A stretch of DNA of 64,000 nucleotides. Source: Scalesia atractyloides. Its lineage: Eukaryota > Streptophyta > Magnoliopsida > Asterales > Asteraceae. Below the pieces are notes generated by a model, which did no database searches, had not been told where the DNA came from, and saw only the letters and a program-made list of their open reading frames with translations. A program made the translations under genes and the position numbers. Below are positions 34,885-46,119 of this stretch, in pieces. The stretch covers positions 43,987,606-44,051,605 of the forward strand of contig CAMTDV010000003.1 of NCBI GenBank assembly GCA_947069175.1. The letters run 5' to 3'. Every line of letters begins with the position of its first letter. Within the stretch, counting starts at the first letter, position 1.

Positions 34885-36920
34885 AAGTTGTTCCGTAATT
34901 AAGTTCAATGTTAACATATATAGGTAGCTAGCCTAAAGTCATGTCACTAAGTGTTCGCGATCGAAGCTGACAGTTGTGCCTCCGTTTTGCCAGGCCTATC
35001 ACATGACCATGGCGATGTTAGGCCAATCATACACCCGTTGACCATACCCGGTCGGCTAGCGCGACTAGCTCGGATGGGGCTCGTCAGACCCAGTAGTACT
35101 ACTTATAATTCCCTCGCTATTTAACCCAAATACTAACGATCCGAGGAGATTGTCGAGGACTTAAGTGATAAAGCTGCTTAGTGCCCATAACATTACATTA
35201 ACATTAACTTAGTTACCGTATAGTTATGTGACGTTAAATTCGTATAACGTAAAGAGTTTGAGTTTGAGAGTGTATACATGTTTCTCCCCCTGTTGTTTAA
35301 AAACCGGATAAAGTTAGGGGCCGTGAACTCACCTTTATTTGCTCGGTTAGTGTAGCAAAGATGTTATAAGAGATGGGACCGCTAGTTGCGTCCTAACAAA
35401 CCAATTAATTCCACGTTAGTGTGTAATCACACCAATACAAATTCCACACGCAATTTACTCACAAAGTGATACACACAAACAACATATCTAACACTCAAAC
35501 ATGCATGCAAGTATTCTCATGTGATCATAGTAATCAAACAACTTATCATGAACATATTCCAAATCCATGCAACACTTTAATGCATAAAATCACAAGTTAT
35601 CAACTTTCTGCTTAACACTCAATTATTCAGCTGTTTTCTAGGATTTTTATAAAATAGTTCTAACAAACCAAAAATTCCCATATTTTTACAGTAGGTGACA
35701 TTTATACCATAGAAATTTATATAATTTTTCCAAATCCTAAATCTTTACCAATTAGCCATAAATATTAATTCACTAAGCTGCAGTCAGATTTACCGCTTTC
35801 TGACTGCAGTCCACGGAAGAATTTATTTAAAAATCACTGATCGTCCGATTAACAAAATTCCAGTTGGAGTTGCCCGGAAATTTCTATACCTAGTTTCTGT
35901 ACAAAAATCATGACTCAACTCTCCACTGATTTTAAAATCTAGCTTGACAAACAACTAGCAAAATTTCAGGATTTTCACAGCTTTAGCTACTGAACTTATT
36001 TGGGCCTTTAAAAATATCAAACGACTTCAGAAAATTATGAATCCAGCGCCATTAGATTCCTTATTCAAATCTCTACGTTCTAGACATCAGAAAATCCGTT
36101 TTTCAACAACTAACGACCAAGTTACAGCCAGATGAAGTCGGCTGTAACTATGACTCAGCATCCTGTTTCAGCATTATTGTTACTACAACTTACATACACC
36201 GTTCCTATTGATCGACCTAAGCGAGCAAGAACCGATTTTTGATCATAGTTTACTACTAACAACTTATCCATGCAAACCCTTCTCAATAACTTTAGTTTTT
36301 ATACACAAATCACAGCCTATACATTCAGCTTTCAAATAACATTCAATCCAGTTTAAACAATCCGCAACCATACAATCATCTAATGTAAACATCATTAACA
36401 AACTGGCTAGCCTAACTTCTCGTTCAATCATACTTGGCAATCTTATATGTTCCGGAAACAACCATACTTGTAACTATGATACATCAGCCGATTAACACAT
36501 GTATACTCCGAAAACACACAATCGTTGCATTCAATAAATCAATCCGAAACAAACAACAAAATCAACACACATATAACCGAATACTATCTTGTAACATATG
36601 TTGGATTCTAACCTTTGATAACTAGGTAAACAAGCCGAGGTTTGGACAAAGAGTATCCTGCTGTTCCAGGAAAGTCGCGACCGAGAGTGGGCTGTTTTGT
36701 TGATCGACTAAAGGTGAACAATCGGCTGCATGCGACCAGGAGATGATGATGATGGCGATGACTGCTGCTGCTATGACCGAGAGGAAGTGTAGGGCTGTTT
36801 GTTTGCGACTGAAAAGATGAACAAAAGAGCTGATCTCGATCGGTTAGGAGGAGGAAAGGGGGCTGCCGACGGCAGTTTTGTCTAGGGTTTTGTGAATTCT
36901 GAATGGAGCATGCATAGTTG

Positions 36921-36930
36921 ATATATATAG
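36921..36930 (-). promoter_or_regulatory. Likely TATA box of element B (3' LTR copy)
   Basis: CTATATATAT on the minus strand, conserved at 45713-45722 in the 5' LTR. It implies a U3 of only about 400 bp and an R-U5 of about 2.65 kb. Confidence 0.55.
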
Positions 36931-37322
36931 GCAAGGAGGGAGATGAGGGTTGCGGTTTTAGATAAGCATTCGTGGCCGAGGGACTTGGGTTGGTTTGGTT
37001 TGGGGTTTTGGCCGAATGGTTCTAGGTTTGGCATGCTATGGGTTTCGGTTTGGGTTGTTCTCGGTTCGTGTTTAATTCTCGTTCTCGGCCGAATACTTGA
37101 GTTAAGGTTTAAAACTTGTTAACTCCTAGAGTCACAATGAATCACTTTGGTTAGTGTCGCGGTTCGGTTCGTGTACATATCTACAATAATTACTTTATAA
37201 CTAAACAATCACACAAACACTTATCACGTATTCATTTAATTCGTACACGTTCATACACATAGCATATACTTTATTCGACAAGTGTCACGTGTAAGTTATC
37301 CGAAAAAACCCGGGATATCACA

Positions 37323-37332
37323 TTATCCCCAT
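37323..37332 (-). other. Polypurine tract of element B
   Basis: ATGGGGATAA on the minus strand abuts TGTGATATCC, the LTR start. Confidence 0.8.
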
Positions 37333-37582
37333 GTTGAAAGAATTTTCATCCCGAAAATTGAGTAACGCGGTTTAGCATGTAACGTACATGTTTAGAGTGC
37401 CACGCACAAAGAGTTAGTTCGTTAATGATGGTACGCAACGTTACAAGAAGTTCCCAAGTGTCATACACAAAGATTTCCAAGTGCCATGCACAAGAATTTA
37501 GTCAACAATAGTACACGAAAGTATGAGAAATTTCCAGGTTGTCACATCATCCCCTTGTTGAAAGAATTTTCGTCCCGAAAAT
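37333..37582 (-). other. Duplicated PPT/LTR-start module before the 3' LTR of B
   Basis: On the element strand, pol is followed by TTTTCGGGACGAAAATTC, then AAGGGGATGA and TGTGACAACC, i.e. a PPT plus an LTR-like start at about 37545. After about 180 bp of unrelated sequence the same block recurs (TTTTCGGGATGAAAATTC, then ATGGGGATAA) at the real LTR. Confidence 0.75.
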
Positions 37583-39010
37583 TTAGTTACTGGTATCATT
37601 AGTTTGCTGCTCAGTTGCAAAGAGGTGTGGGTATTTGCTTTTCATTTGGTCCTCTCTTTCCCACGTGAACTCCGGTCCACGCTTAGAATCCCAACGAACT
37701 TTAACGATTGGAATCTTGCTGTGCCTTCGAGTCTTGATCTCACGATCCATGATCTCGATAGGCTGTTCTACAAAGTGCAGTTGCTCATCCACTTGGATCT
37801 CATCCAATGGAATAACTAGAGTTTCATCTGATAGACATTTCTTCAGATTTGACGCGTGAAATACGTTGTGAACTCCACTGAGTTCGGCAGGAAGGTCTAA
37901 TTGGTATGCTACGGGTCCGATTCGTTTCAAGATTACAAACGGGCCTACGTACCGTGGGTTAAGTTTGCCCCGTTTTCCAAAGCGGATTACACCCTTCCAG
38001 GGTGACACCTTTAGTAGGACGCGGTCGCCTACTTGAAATTCGAGCGGTTTGCGTCGTTGATCAGCGTAGCTTTTCTGTCGATCTCGTGCCGCCGCCATGC
38101 GGTTTCTGATTTGTACAATCTTTTCAGTAGCCTCAAGTATTAACTCAGGGCCTGTGAGTTGACTGTCACCGACTTCTGCCCAGCAGACCGGTGATCTACA
38201 TTCACGACCGTATAATGCCTCAAACGGTGCTGCCGAAATACTCGTTTGATAGCTGTTGTTATATGAGAATTCTACTAGAGGCAGGTGAATTTCCCAATTA
38301 TTTCCGAAGTCCACCACGCATGCCCTAAGCATGTCTTCCAAGGTCTGTATGGTCCTTTCACTTTGACCATCAGTCTGAGGGTGATAGGCTGTGCTCATAT
38401 CCAGGCGGGTTCCCAACGCTTTCTGGAGTGACCGCCAGAAGTTTGACGTGAAGCGAGCATCTCTGTCAGAGATGATAGACGTTGGCACACCGTGGCGATA
38501 AACTACTTCCTTAATGTAGACGCGAGTCAACTTCTCCATCTTATCTGTTTCTTTAATAGCTAGGAAGTGTGCGGACTTCGTTTAAACGATCCACAATCAC
38601 CCAGATGGTATCACAACCACCCAAAGTTCGCGGGAGTTTAGTGATGAAATCCATTGAGATCTGATCCCATTTCCACAATGGGATCTCAGGTTGTTGGAGT
38701 AGCCCCGATGGCTTTTGATACTCCACCTTGACTTTTGCACAAGTCAAACATTTACTCACGTAGGTGGCTATATCGGCTTTCATGTTGGGCCACCAATACG
38801 CAGCTTTAAGGTCTTGATACATCTTATCCGAACCCGGATGGACAGAGTATCGAGATTTGTGAGCTTCGTCCATGACTAGCTCTCTAAGGTTTCCGTAGAG
38901 AGGTACCCATATGCGATTCATGAAATACCGGGCTCCATTGGGCTTTACTTCCCAATCACGTTCCATTTTTCCCACTGATTCGGCTTTGATGTTTTCCTCC
39001 TTAACTGCTT
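37583..39010 (-). pseudogene. Integrase with chromodomain-like tail of element B
   Basis: The HHCC domain is SRYSVHPGSDKMYQD ... KCLTC (about 38860-38740). The catalytic triad is intact in sequence: Asp in SMDFITKLPR (38649-38651), Asp in IISDRDARF (about 38465-38467), Glu in QSERTIQTLE (38357-38359). One extra A near 38583 shifts the frame between the first and second Asp. The C-terminus has VSPWKGVIRFGKRGKL, GPF/GPVAYQLDLP and a chromodomain-like IPIVKVRWD ... FTWEREDQ, ending TNDTSN at 37583. Apart from one indel it looks complete. Confidence 0.92.
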
Positions 39011-40490
39011 CTAACTGGGCGTCGCGTATTTGTTCGGGTAGCCCCGAATGAATAGTGAGTCGTAGTGCTCGTACGCGACGAGGTTTCAAGTGTTCCTTCC
39101 TACTAAGGGCATCAGCTACCACGTTAGCTTTACCCGGGTGATACCGAATGGCACACTCATAATCGTTCAAGAGTTCGACCCAGCGACGCTGTCGCATGTT
39201 CAACTCCTTTTGATCAAAGATGTGTTGGAGGCTTTTGTGGTCAGTAAAGATTGTGCACTTCGTTCCATAGAGGTAGTGTCTCCAAATCTTAAGTGCAAAC
39301 ACTACTGCTCCCAATTCCAGGTCATGCGTCGTGTAGTTTTTCTCGTGACCCTTCAGCTGTCGTGACGCATACACGATGACCTTATCGCGTTGCATGAGTA
39401 CGCATCCCAATCCCTGAATGGAAGCATCACAATACACTACGAAGTCATCTGTCCCTTCCGGCAAGGACAGAATGGGTGCACTGCAAAGTTTCTGCTTCAG
39501 CAATTGAAATGCTGCTTCTTGTTTTTCACCCCATGCATACTTGATGCCTTTCTGGGTGAGGGTAGTGAGCGGTTGTGCAATCTTTGAAAACCCCTCGATG
39601 AAGCGTCTGTAGTAACCAGCCAATCCTAAGAATTGGCGGATCTCCGTCGGTGTCTTAGGTGCTTCCCAGTTTTTAATGGCTTCAATCTTAGCAGGGTCTA
39701 CGTGAATACCCTTCTCATTCACTACGTGCCCGAGGAACTGAACTTCCCGAATCCAGAAATCACACTTCGAAAGCTTGGCATATAACTTTTCCTCTTGAAG
39801 TAGCCCTAGCAGTAATCGTAGATGCTCAGCATGCTCTTCTTCACTTTTGGAGTAGATGAGTATGTCATCGATGAACACAATGACAAATTTGTCGAGGTAT
39901 GGTTTACACACGCGGTTCATGAGGTCCATGAACACCGCAGGTGCGTTAGTGAGACCGAATGGCATGACCAAAAACTCGCAATGGCCATACCGAGTGCGAA
40001 ATGCTGTCTTAGCGATATCCTCCTCCCTGACGCGTAGCTGATGATAACCTGACCGTAATCAATCTTAGAGTAGTAACTTGACCCTTGCAGTTGGTCGAAT
40101 AGATCGTCGATGCGAGGTAACGGGTATCGGGTCTTGACTGTAACCTTGTTGAGTTCCCTATAGTCAATGCACATGCGGAAAGTCCCGTCCTTCTTCTTGA
40201 CAAACAGGACTGGAGCTTCCCATGGCGAAACGCTTGGTCGGATAAATCCTTTTTCTAGCAGCTCTTGAAGTTGGGTAGACAGCTCCTGCAGCTCGGCTGG
40301 AGCTAGGCGGTATGGAGCCTTGGCGATAGGAGTTGCATTGCTTGCCAATTCGATTTCAAACTCCAATTGTCGATGTGGTGGAAGACCAGGTAGTTCTTCT
40401 GGGAATACATCGGAAAAATCACGGACGACAGGGATGTCTTCTATACGTTTCTCGTCCTTAGGCTGTTCGGTAATTAGTGCGAGTAAAGCG
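39011..40490 (-). pseudogene. Reverse transcriptase and RNase H of element B
   Basis: Copies element RNA to DNA and removes the RNA strand. The RT N-terminus (DVFPEELPGLPPHR) runs into MCIDYRELNKVTVKTRYPLP. A one-base loss near 40058 breaks the frame just after YYSKID. It resumes with VMPFGLTNAPAVF and the catalytic FIDD box (39864-39875). RNase H has YCDASIQGLGCVLMQ, LELGAVVFALKIW and TDHKSLQHIF. All catalytic motifs are intact, so the single indel is the only visible defect. Confidence 0.93.
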
Positions 40491-42171
40491 AAGGAATTCT
40501 TTTTCCGAAGATACTTCTGCGCTTGCATGTATGAGATGATGTTGGTGACGGCGCTTGCCTTATCGCCTTGTACTGTCAGGATTTCGTCGTTCGAGAGCGG
40601 AATACGGATAGATTTTTCGAAGCAGAGAACTTCAGCCCGGACGTTGGATAGCCAGTCCATTCCGACTACCACGTCAAAACTACCCAGGGTAGTTGTCATC
40701 AGATCAATGGTAAAAGTGTGGCCCGCGAGTTTGAGTTGACAGCCGGATACGATTTGGGTCACATCTACCGATTTACCATTGGCTAATTCTATCACATAAG
40801 GGGTCTCTAATGGTTTAAGCGTGAGATTTAGGTTCTTCCTAAAAGACTCAGATATAAAACTCCTATCCGCACCCGTATCAAAAAGCACAGTAGCAAAATG
40901 TTCATTAAGGGGAAACTTACCGGTGACCACGTTCGTGTCGTTTCTGGCCTCTCCGCGGCCCAATGTAAATGCGCGACCTTTGGCACCTCCTGTGCCACCG
41001 TTCCCATTATTGTTGTTGTTATTATTGTTGTGGTTGTTGTGGTTGTGGTTGTTTCCACCATTGTTGTTGTTGTTGCGCAACAGTGGGCAGTCTCTTCTGA
41101 AATGAGCAGTGCTACCACATTGATAGCATCCCCGGTTTATATCCTGCTGCTGACCCTGAGGCTGATTCTGATTTTGTCGGGACATGATTTCCCCACGACA
41201 ATCCTTTGCTGCATGTCCCATCTTGCCACATCTTTGGCAGGGACTTCCGGTACAAGGGCCGTTATGGTGGAGATTATAGCGGTTGCACTGCGGCTTTCGG
41301 CCCGCATAGCCGCTTGCATTCGGGTTGTTGATATTGTTGTTGTTGTTGTTGTTGTTGTTGGCGGGATGATTTTGATGACCCCGGTGGCTGTGGTAATGAT
41401 TGAACCGTTTCTGGTTCCCTTGCTGCGGATGTGATGACGAAGACTGTCGAACAGTGGAGTCTTCAAATTTTCTTTTGTTATCTGGGGCGACTTCAGTGGT
41501 ACCCCGTGCTGGCAGTTTCTTCTGTTCCACCGCTTTATCGGTGAGTTTGTGAGCCAATCGGATTGCTTGATGTTCAGTTACAGGGTTACTAGACATCACC
41601 ATACCCTGAATTTCCGGAACCAGACCCCCGAGATAGAACTCGAGTCTTTTCTCCACCGTGTTGGCCAATTCGGGGCACAGAAATACTAAGTCATGATGTT
41701 TTGCAGTGTAAGCTTCAATTTCCGAGCCCACCATCTTGTGGTTCCATAAAGCTTGCTCTAACTGTTGCACTCTGTCTCGTGGACAGTACTCCTCTTTAAT
41801 TAGGGCCTTGAACTCAATCCATGCCATTGCGTTCGCAGCTATAAGTCCACGTGTTTGGACTTGGGCATTCCACCATGTCAGTGCCCCATCTTCCAGTGTC
41901 GAGGCTGCGTATTTGACCTTGTTGGCTTCTAGGCAGTTGAACATTTCAAAAACAGATTCCGATTTTTCGATCCAGCGGACCAGTCCAATGGGTCCTTCCG
42001 CCCCCGAGATTTTGCTTGGTTCCGCGTCGAGGAACATCTTGTAGGGGTTAAAGCCCCCTCCTGCTACTGGTGGGTTTTGAACACCTGCCAGAGCAGCGTT
42101 CACGTGTTCTTGGATCGTTGCGGCCAATTCTTCGTTGACATGTTGAGGTTTCCGCGACGTCCAGTTGCCAT
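40491..42171 (-). pseudogene. Gag and protease of element B
   Basis: The true start is ATG 42171 (MATGRRGNLNMS). One base is missing near 42136, after which the frame is open through Gag into pol. The capsid has the gag-like motif ALTWWNAQV and EYCPRDRVQQLEQALW. Two zinc knuckles, CQRCGKMGHAAKDC and CYQCGSTAHFRRDC, flank Asn/His-rich runs made of AAC/CAC repeats. The protease active site is LFDTGADRSF (DTG at 40871-40879), followed by GSFDVVVGMDWLS. Gag, protease and RT share one frame, as in many plant chromoviruses. Confidence 0.92.
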
Positions 42172-42215
42172 TTCAAATAAACTAAAGAAAACAAAGCGGG
42201 AATTGGCGAGACGAG

Positions 42216-42824
42216 TTAGTCCTCTACGTCTCCATCTCCCAAGTTGCTATCGTTGCCGTCATCCTCCGCGGCGTTTCCAGCTTCTACAGCCGGGTCTTTC
42301 TCCGGATCCTCCTCTGGACCCTCCTCTGGGTCCTCTACCGGCATTGGAGGGGCCGGTGCTGGTGCAAGTGCTTGATTTCGCAGCTCCTGAATGTTCCAAC
42401 TATTTTCCAGGACTCTGTTCTCAAGCCAGTTGGCTCTTATCTGCTCAGCACGCAGATCTCTGTCTATGGTGTTACGAGCTATCTTACTCGTATGATGCTC
42501 TTCCTTGAGCGAGTCGGTTTTACCAGTCAGTTGTCGTATCATCCATCCCTGTGCTAGGGTGGTTTCATGCATTCTTTCTAGTTGTTCTTGTTGCGTTCTT
42601 ATCATATCTCTAAGTAGGTCGTTCCCTACTTCTAGCGAGTTAACCGGTTTGACCGTCACAGCGATGGTTGGGCGTGAGGACGACTCCTCCCCCAGAGCAA
42701 GCCTTTTCCTCGCAGCTGAGCGCGTTTCCACGACATAAGATGGTAAGGGTTCCACCATAGGTGCCTTTCCTGGCGCCCTTGGTTGCGTAAGTTTGTCGGA
42801 TGATGATGAGGATGATGATGACAT
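42216..42824 (-). CDS. Extra leader ORF of element B (202 residues, unknown function)
   Basis: Intact ORF upstream of gag; its stop lies 44 nt before the gag ATG. It starts with a Ser run (MSSSSSSSSD), then a basic motif VETRSAARKRLALG. A long helical, Gln/Glu/Met-rich coiled-coil region follows (about residues 65-140), then a Pro/Glu/Asp-rich acidic tail. Element D carries a decayed version at 61356-61990, so the ORF belongs to the family rather than to one copy. It has no catalytic motif. A scaffold or RNA/Gag-binding role is possible; I do not recognise the family. Confidence 0.75.
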   Translation of the reverse strand: MSSSSSSSSDKLTQPRAPGKAPMVEPLPSYVVETRSAARKRLALGEESSSRPTIAVTVKPVNSLEVGNDLLRDMIRTQQEQLERMHETTLAQGWMIRQLTGKTDSLKEEHHTSKIARNTIDRDLRAEQIRANWLENRVLENSWNIQELRNQALAPAPAPPMPVEDPEEGPEEDPEKDPAVEAGNAAEDDGNDSNLGDGDVED

Positions 42825-43009
42825 TGCCTTTAGGTTGTGTAGTTAGTTACGAGTTGCATTCGCTTCAATTATGCATTCATATTTCACATAGCATAGTAGT
42901 GGTACATCGCATAACAAGATATAATAATTCAGTGCCAAACTAAGTCTAGTGTTGTGATATCAGCTATAGTTTGGGTCTACTTCTAATGCAAACCTGGTTC
43001 TCTATAGCT
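42825..43009 (-). other. Leader of element B between PBS and first ORF
   Basis: Short non-coding leader with no marked structure. Confidence 0.6.
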
Positions 43010-43025
43010 AGTGGCTCTGATACCA
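43010..43025 (-). other. Primer binding site of element B (initiator tRNA-Met)
   Basis: TGGTATCAGAGCCAC on the minus strand, three bases from the LTR. Confidence 0.94.
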
Positions 43026-43028
43026 ATC

Positions 43029-46000
43029 TGTCACACCCTCAATTTTCACTTGCGGAGTTTTACCGCGAGGCGTGTGAACAAACCAGAATCTGAAACACTA
43101 GTACGTCGAACGACTCTATATGATTTGATAATACGTTTTCCAAAATCACTTGTTGTAGATTTTATGTTACCAATATTTAGCAGAAGCATCAGTTTTTAAA
43201 GTTTGAGCAGAAGCATAAATAAGTGGTGAAGCGGCGCCAACACAAACGCCAAAACAAATGAAAAATCCCCAAAACAATATTAATAAATAAGACTCGATAA
43301 AAGATGTCTTGTTCAATGCATGTGCATGCACCTAGAGCTCCTAGCGTCCTGAGAAACATGTAAAGAAACAAGTGTCAACATTAAAGATGAGTGAGTTCAC
43401 AGGTTTTCATAAATTCGTTTGTTCGGTTATAGTTTGTTTTCTCCATTATCCCTAACCCGGGATAACACATTAGTTCCATTATTCCAACCCGGAATAATAA
43501 GTTGTTGCTTCCAATATTCCAAACCCGGAATATTAAGTTGTTGTCTCCAATATTCCAAACCCGGAATATTAAGTTGTAGTTTCCATTATCCCCAATCCGG
43601 GATAATAAGTTGATGTTTCCAATATTCCAAACCCGGAATATTAAGTTGTGTTTCCAATATTCCATACCAGGAATATTAAGTTGTTCGGTAATTAAGTTCA
43701 ATGTTAATATACATAGGTAGCTAGCCTAAAGTCATGTCACTAAGTGTTCGTGATCGAAGCTGACAGTTGTGCCTCCGTTTTGCCAGGCCTATCACATGAC
43801 CATGGCGATGTTAGGCCAATCATACACCCGTTGACCATACCCGGTCGGCTAGCGCGACTAGCTCGGATGGGGCTCGTCAGACCCAGTAGTACTACTTATA
43901 ATTCCCCCGCTATTTAACCCAAATACTAACGATCCGAGGAGATTGTCGAGGACTTAAGTGATAAAGCTGCTTAGTGCCCATAACATTACATTAACATTAA
44001 CTTAGTTACCGTATAGTTATGTGACGTTAAATTCGTATAACGTAAAGAGTTTGAGTTTGAGAGTGTATACATGTTTCTCCCCCTGTTGTTTAAAAACCGG
44101 ATAAAGTTAGGGGCCGTGAACTCACCTTTATTTGCTCGGTTAGTGTAGCAAAGATGTTATAAGAGATGGGACCGCTAGTTGCGTCCTAACAAACCAATTA
44201 ATTCCACGTCAGTGTGTAATCACACCAATACAAATTCCACACGCAATTTACTCACAAAGTGATACACACAAACAACATATCTAACACTCAAACATGCATG
44301 CAAGTATTCTCATGTGATCATAGTAATCAAACAACTTATCATGAACATATTCCAAATCCATGCAACACTTTAATGCATAAAATCACAAGTTATCAACTTT
44401 CTGCTTAACACTCAATTATTCAGCTGTTTTCTAGGATTTTTATAAAATAGTTCTAACAAACCAAAAATTCCCATATTTTTACAGTAGGTGACATTTATAC
44501 CATAGAAATTTATATAATTTTTCCAAATCCTAAATCTTTACCAATTAGCCATAAATATTAATTCACTAAGCTGCAGTCAGATTTACCGCTTTCTGACTGC
44601 AGTCCACGGAAGAATTTATTTAAAAATCACTGATCGTCCGATTAACAAAATTCCAGTTGGAGTTGCGCGGAAATTTCTATACCTAGTTTCTGTACAAAAA
44701 TCATGACTCAATTCTCCACTGATTTTAAAATCTAGCTTGACAAACAACTAGCAAAATTTCAGGATTTTCACAGCTTTAGCTACTGAACTTGTTTGGGCCT
44801 TTAAAAATATCAAACGACTTAAGAAAATTATGAATCCAGCGCCATTAGATTCCTTATTCAAATCTCTACGTTCTAGACATCAGAAAATCCGTTTTTCAAC
44901 AACTAACGACCAAGTTACAGCCAGATGAAGTCGGCTGTAACTATGACTCAGCATCCTGTTTCAGCATTATTGTTACTACAACTTACATACACCGTTCCTA
45001 TTGATCGACCTAAGCGAGCAAGAACCGATTTTTGATCATAGTTTACTACTAACAACTTATCCATGCAAACCCTTCTCAATAACTTTAGTTTTTATACACA
45101 AATCACAGCCTATACATTCAGCTTTCAAATAACATTCAATCCAGTTTAAACAATCCACAACCATACAATCATCTAATGTAAACATCATTAACAAACCGGC
45201 TAGCCTAACTTCTCGTTCAATCATACTTGGCAATCTTATATGTTCCGAAAACAACCATACTTGTAACTATGATACATCAGCCGATTAACACATGTATACT
45301 CCGAAAACACACAATCGTTGCATTCAATAAATCAATCCGAAACAAACAACAAAATCAACACACATATAACCGAATACTATCTTGTAACATATGTTGGATT
45401 CTAACCTTTGATAACTAGGTAAACAAGCCGAGGTTTGGACAAAGAGTATCCTGCTGTTCCAGGAAAGTCGCGACCGAGAGTGGGCTGTTTTGTTGATCGA
45501 CTAAAGGTGAACAATCGGCTGCATGTGACCAGGAGATGATGATGATGGCGATGACTGCTGCTGCTACGACCGAGAGGAAGTGTAGGGCTGTTTGTTTGCG
45601 ACTGAAAAGATGAACAAAAGAGCTGATCTCGATCGGTTAGGAGGAGGAAAGGGGGCTGCCGACGGCAGTTTTGTCTAGGGTTTTGTGAATTCTGAATGGA
45701 GCATGCATAGTTGATATATATAGGCAAGGAGGGAGATGAGGGTTGCGGTTTTAGATAAGCATTCGTGGCCGAGGGACTTGGGTTGGTTTGGTTTGGGGTT
45801 TTGGCCGAATGGTTATAGGTTTGGCATGCTATGGGTTTCGGTTTGGGTTGTTCTCGGTTCGTGTTTAATTCTCGTTCTCGGCCGAATACTTGAGTTAAGG
45901 TTTAAAACTTGTTATCTCCTAGAGTCACAATGAATCACTTTGGTTCGTGTCGCGGTTCGGTTCGTGTACATATCTACAATAATTACTTTATAACTAAACA

Positions 46001-46114
46001 ATCACACAAACACTTATCACGTATTCATTTAATTCGTACACGTTCATACACATAGCATATACTTTATTCGACAAGTGTCACGTGTAAGTTATCCGAAAAA
46101 CCCGGGATATCACA
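43029..46114 (-). repeat. 5' LTR of element B
   Basis: 3086 bp, collinear with 34235-37322 apart from scattered substitutions concentrated near its 3' (left) end. The hairpin array is at 43445-43678; unit 1 has one arm base changed compared with the other LTR. Confidence 0.95.
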
Positions 46115-46119
46115 GGAGT

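Larger units (their letters stand above)
34235..37322 (-). repeat. 3' LTR of element B
   Basis: 3088 bp, TGTCAC at 34235 to CACA at 37322. Contains a hairpin array (34651-34884) and inverted repeats CTGCAGTCAGA/TCTGACTGCAG (35778-35809) and GTTACAGCC/GGCTGTAAC (about 36120-36147). TATATATA on the minus strand is at 36921-36930. The open frames in it are chance. Confidence 0.95.
34235..46114 (-). mobile_element. Element B: nearly complete Ty3/gypsy chromovirus-like retrotransposon
   Basis: An 11,880-bp minus-strand insertion in copia element H with TSD GGAGT (34230-34234 and 46115-46119). LTRs are 34235-37322 and 43029-46114, alike to about 1% by eye, so insertion looks recent. It has a PBS, leader ORF, gag-pol with three single-base frame breaks, and a PPT. 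Element D is a relative in the opposite orientation. Confidence 0.96.

Noticed and set aside
36608..36934. 108-codon frame in the LTR of B (also 45401-45727)
   Set aside because: It starts at the putative TATA box, has biased composition and no recognisable domain. Its presence in both LTRs follows from LTR identity.
40828..41466. Long open frames on both strands over AAC/GTT-rich gag sequence in B
   Set aside because: Microsatellite-like codons keep all frames open; only the frame with zinc knuckles fits the family.
37583..42171. Programmed frameshifting in B
   Set aside because: The breaks fall inside conserved domains and at different sites from those in C. Gag, protease and RT are otherwise in one frame.
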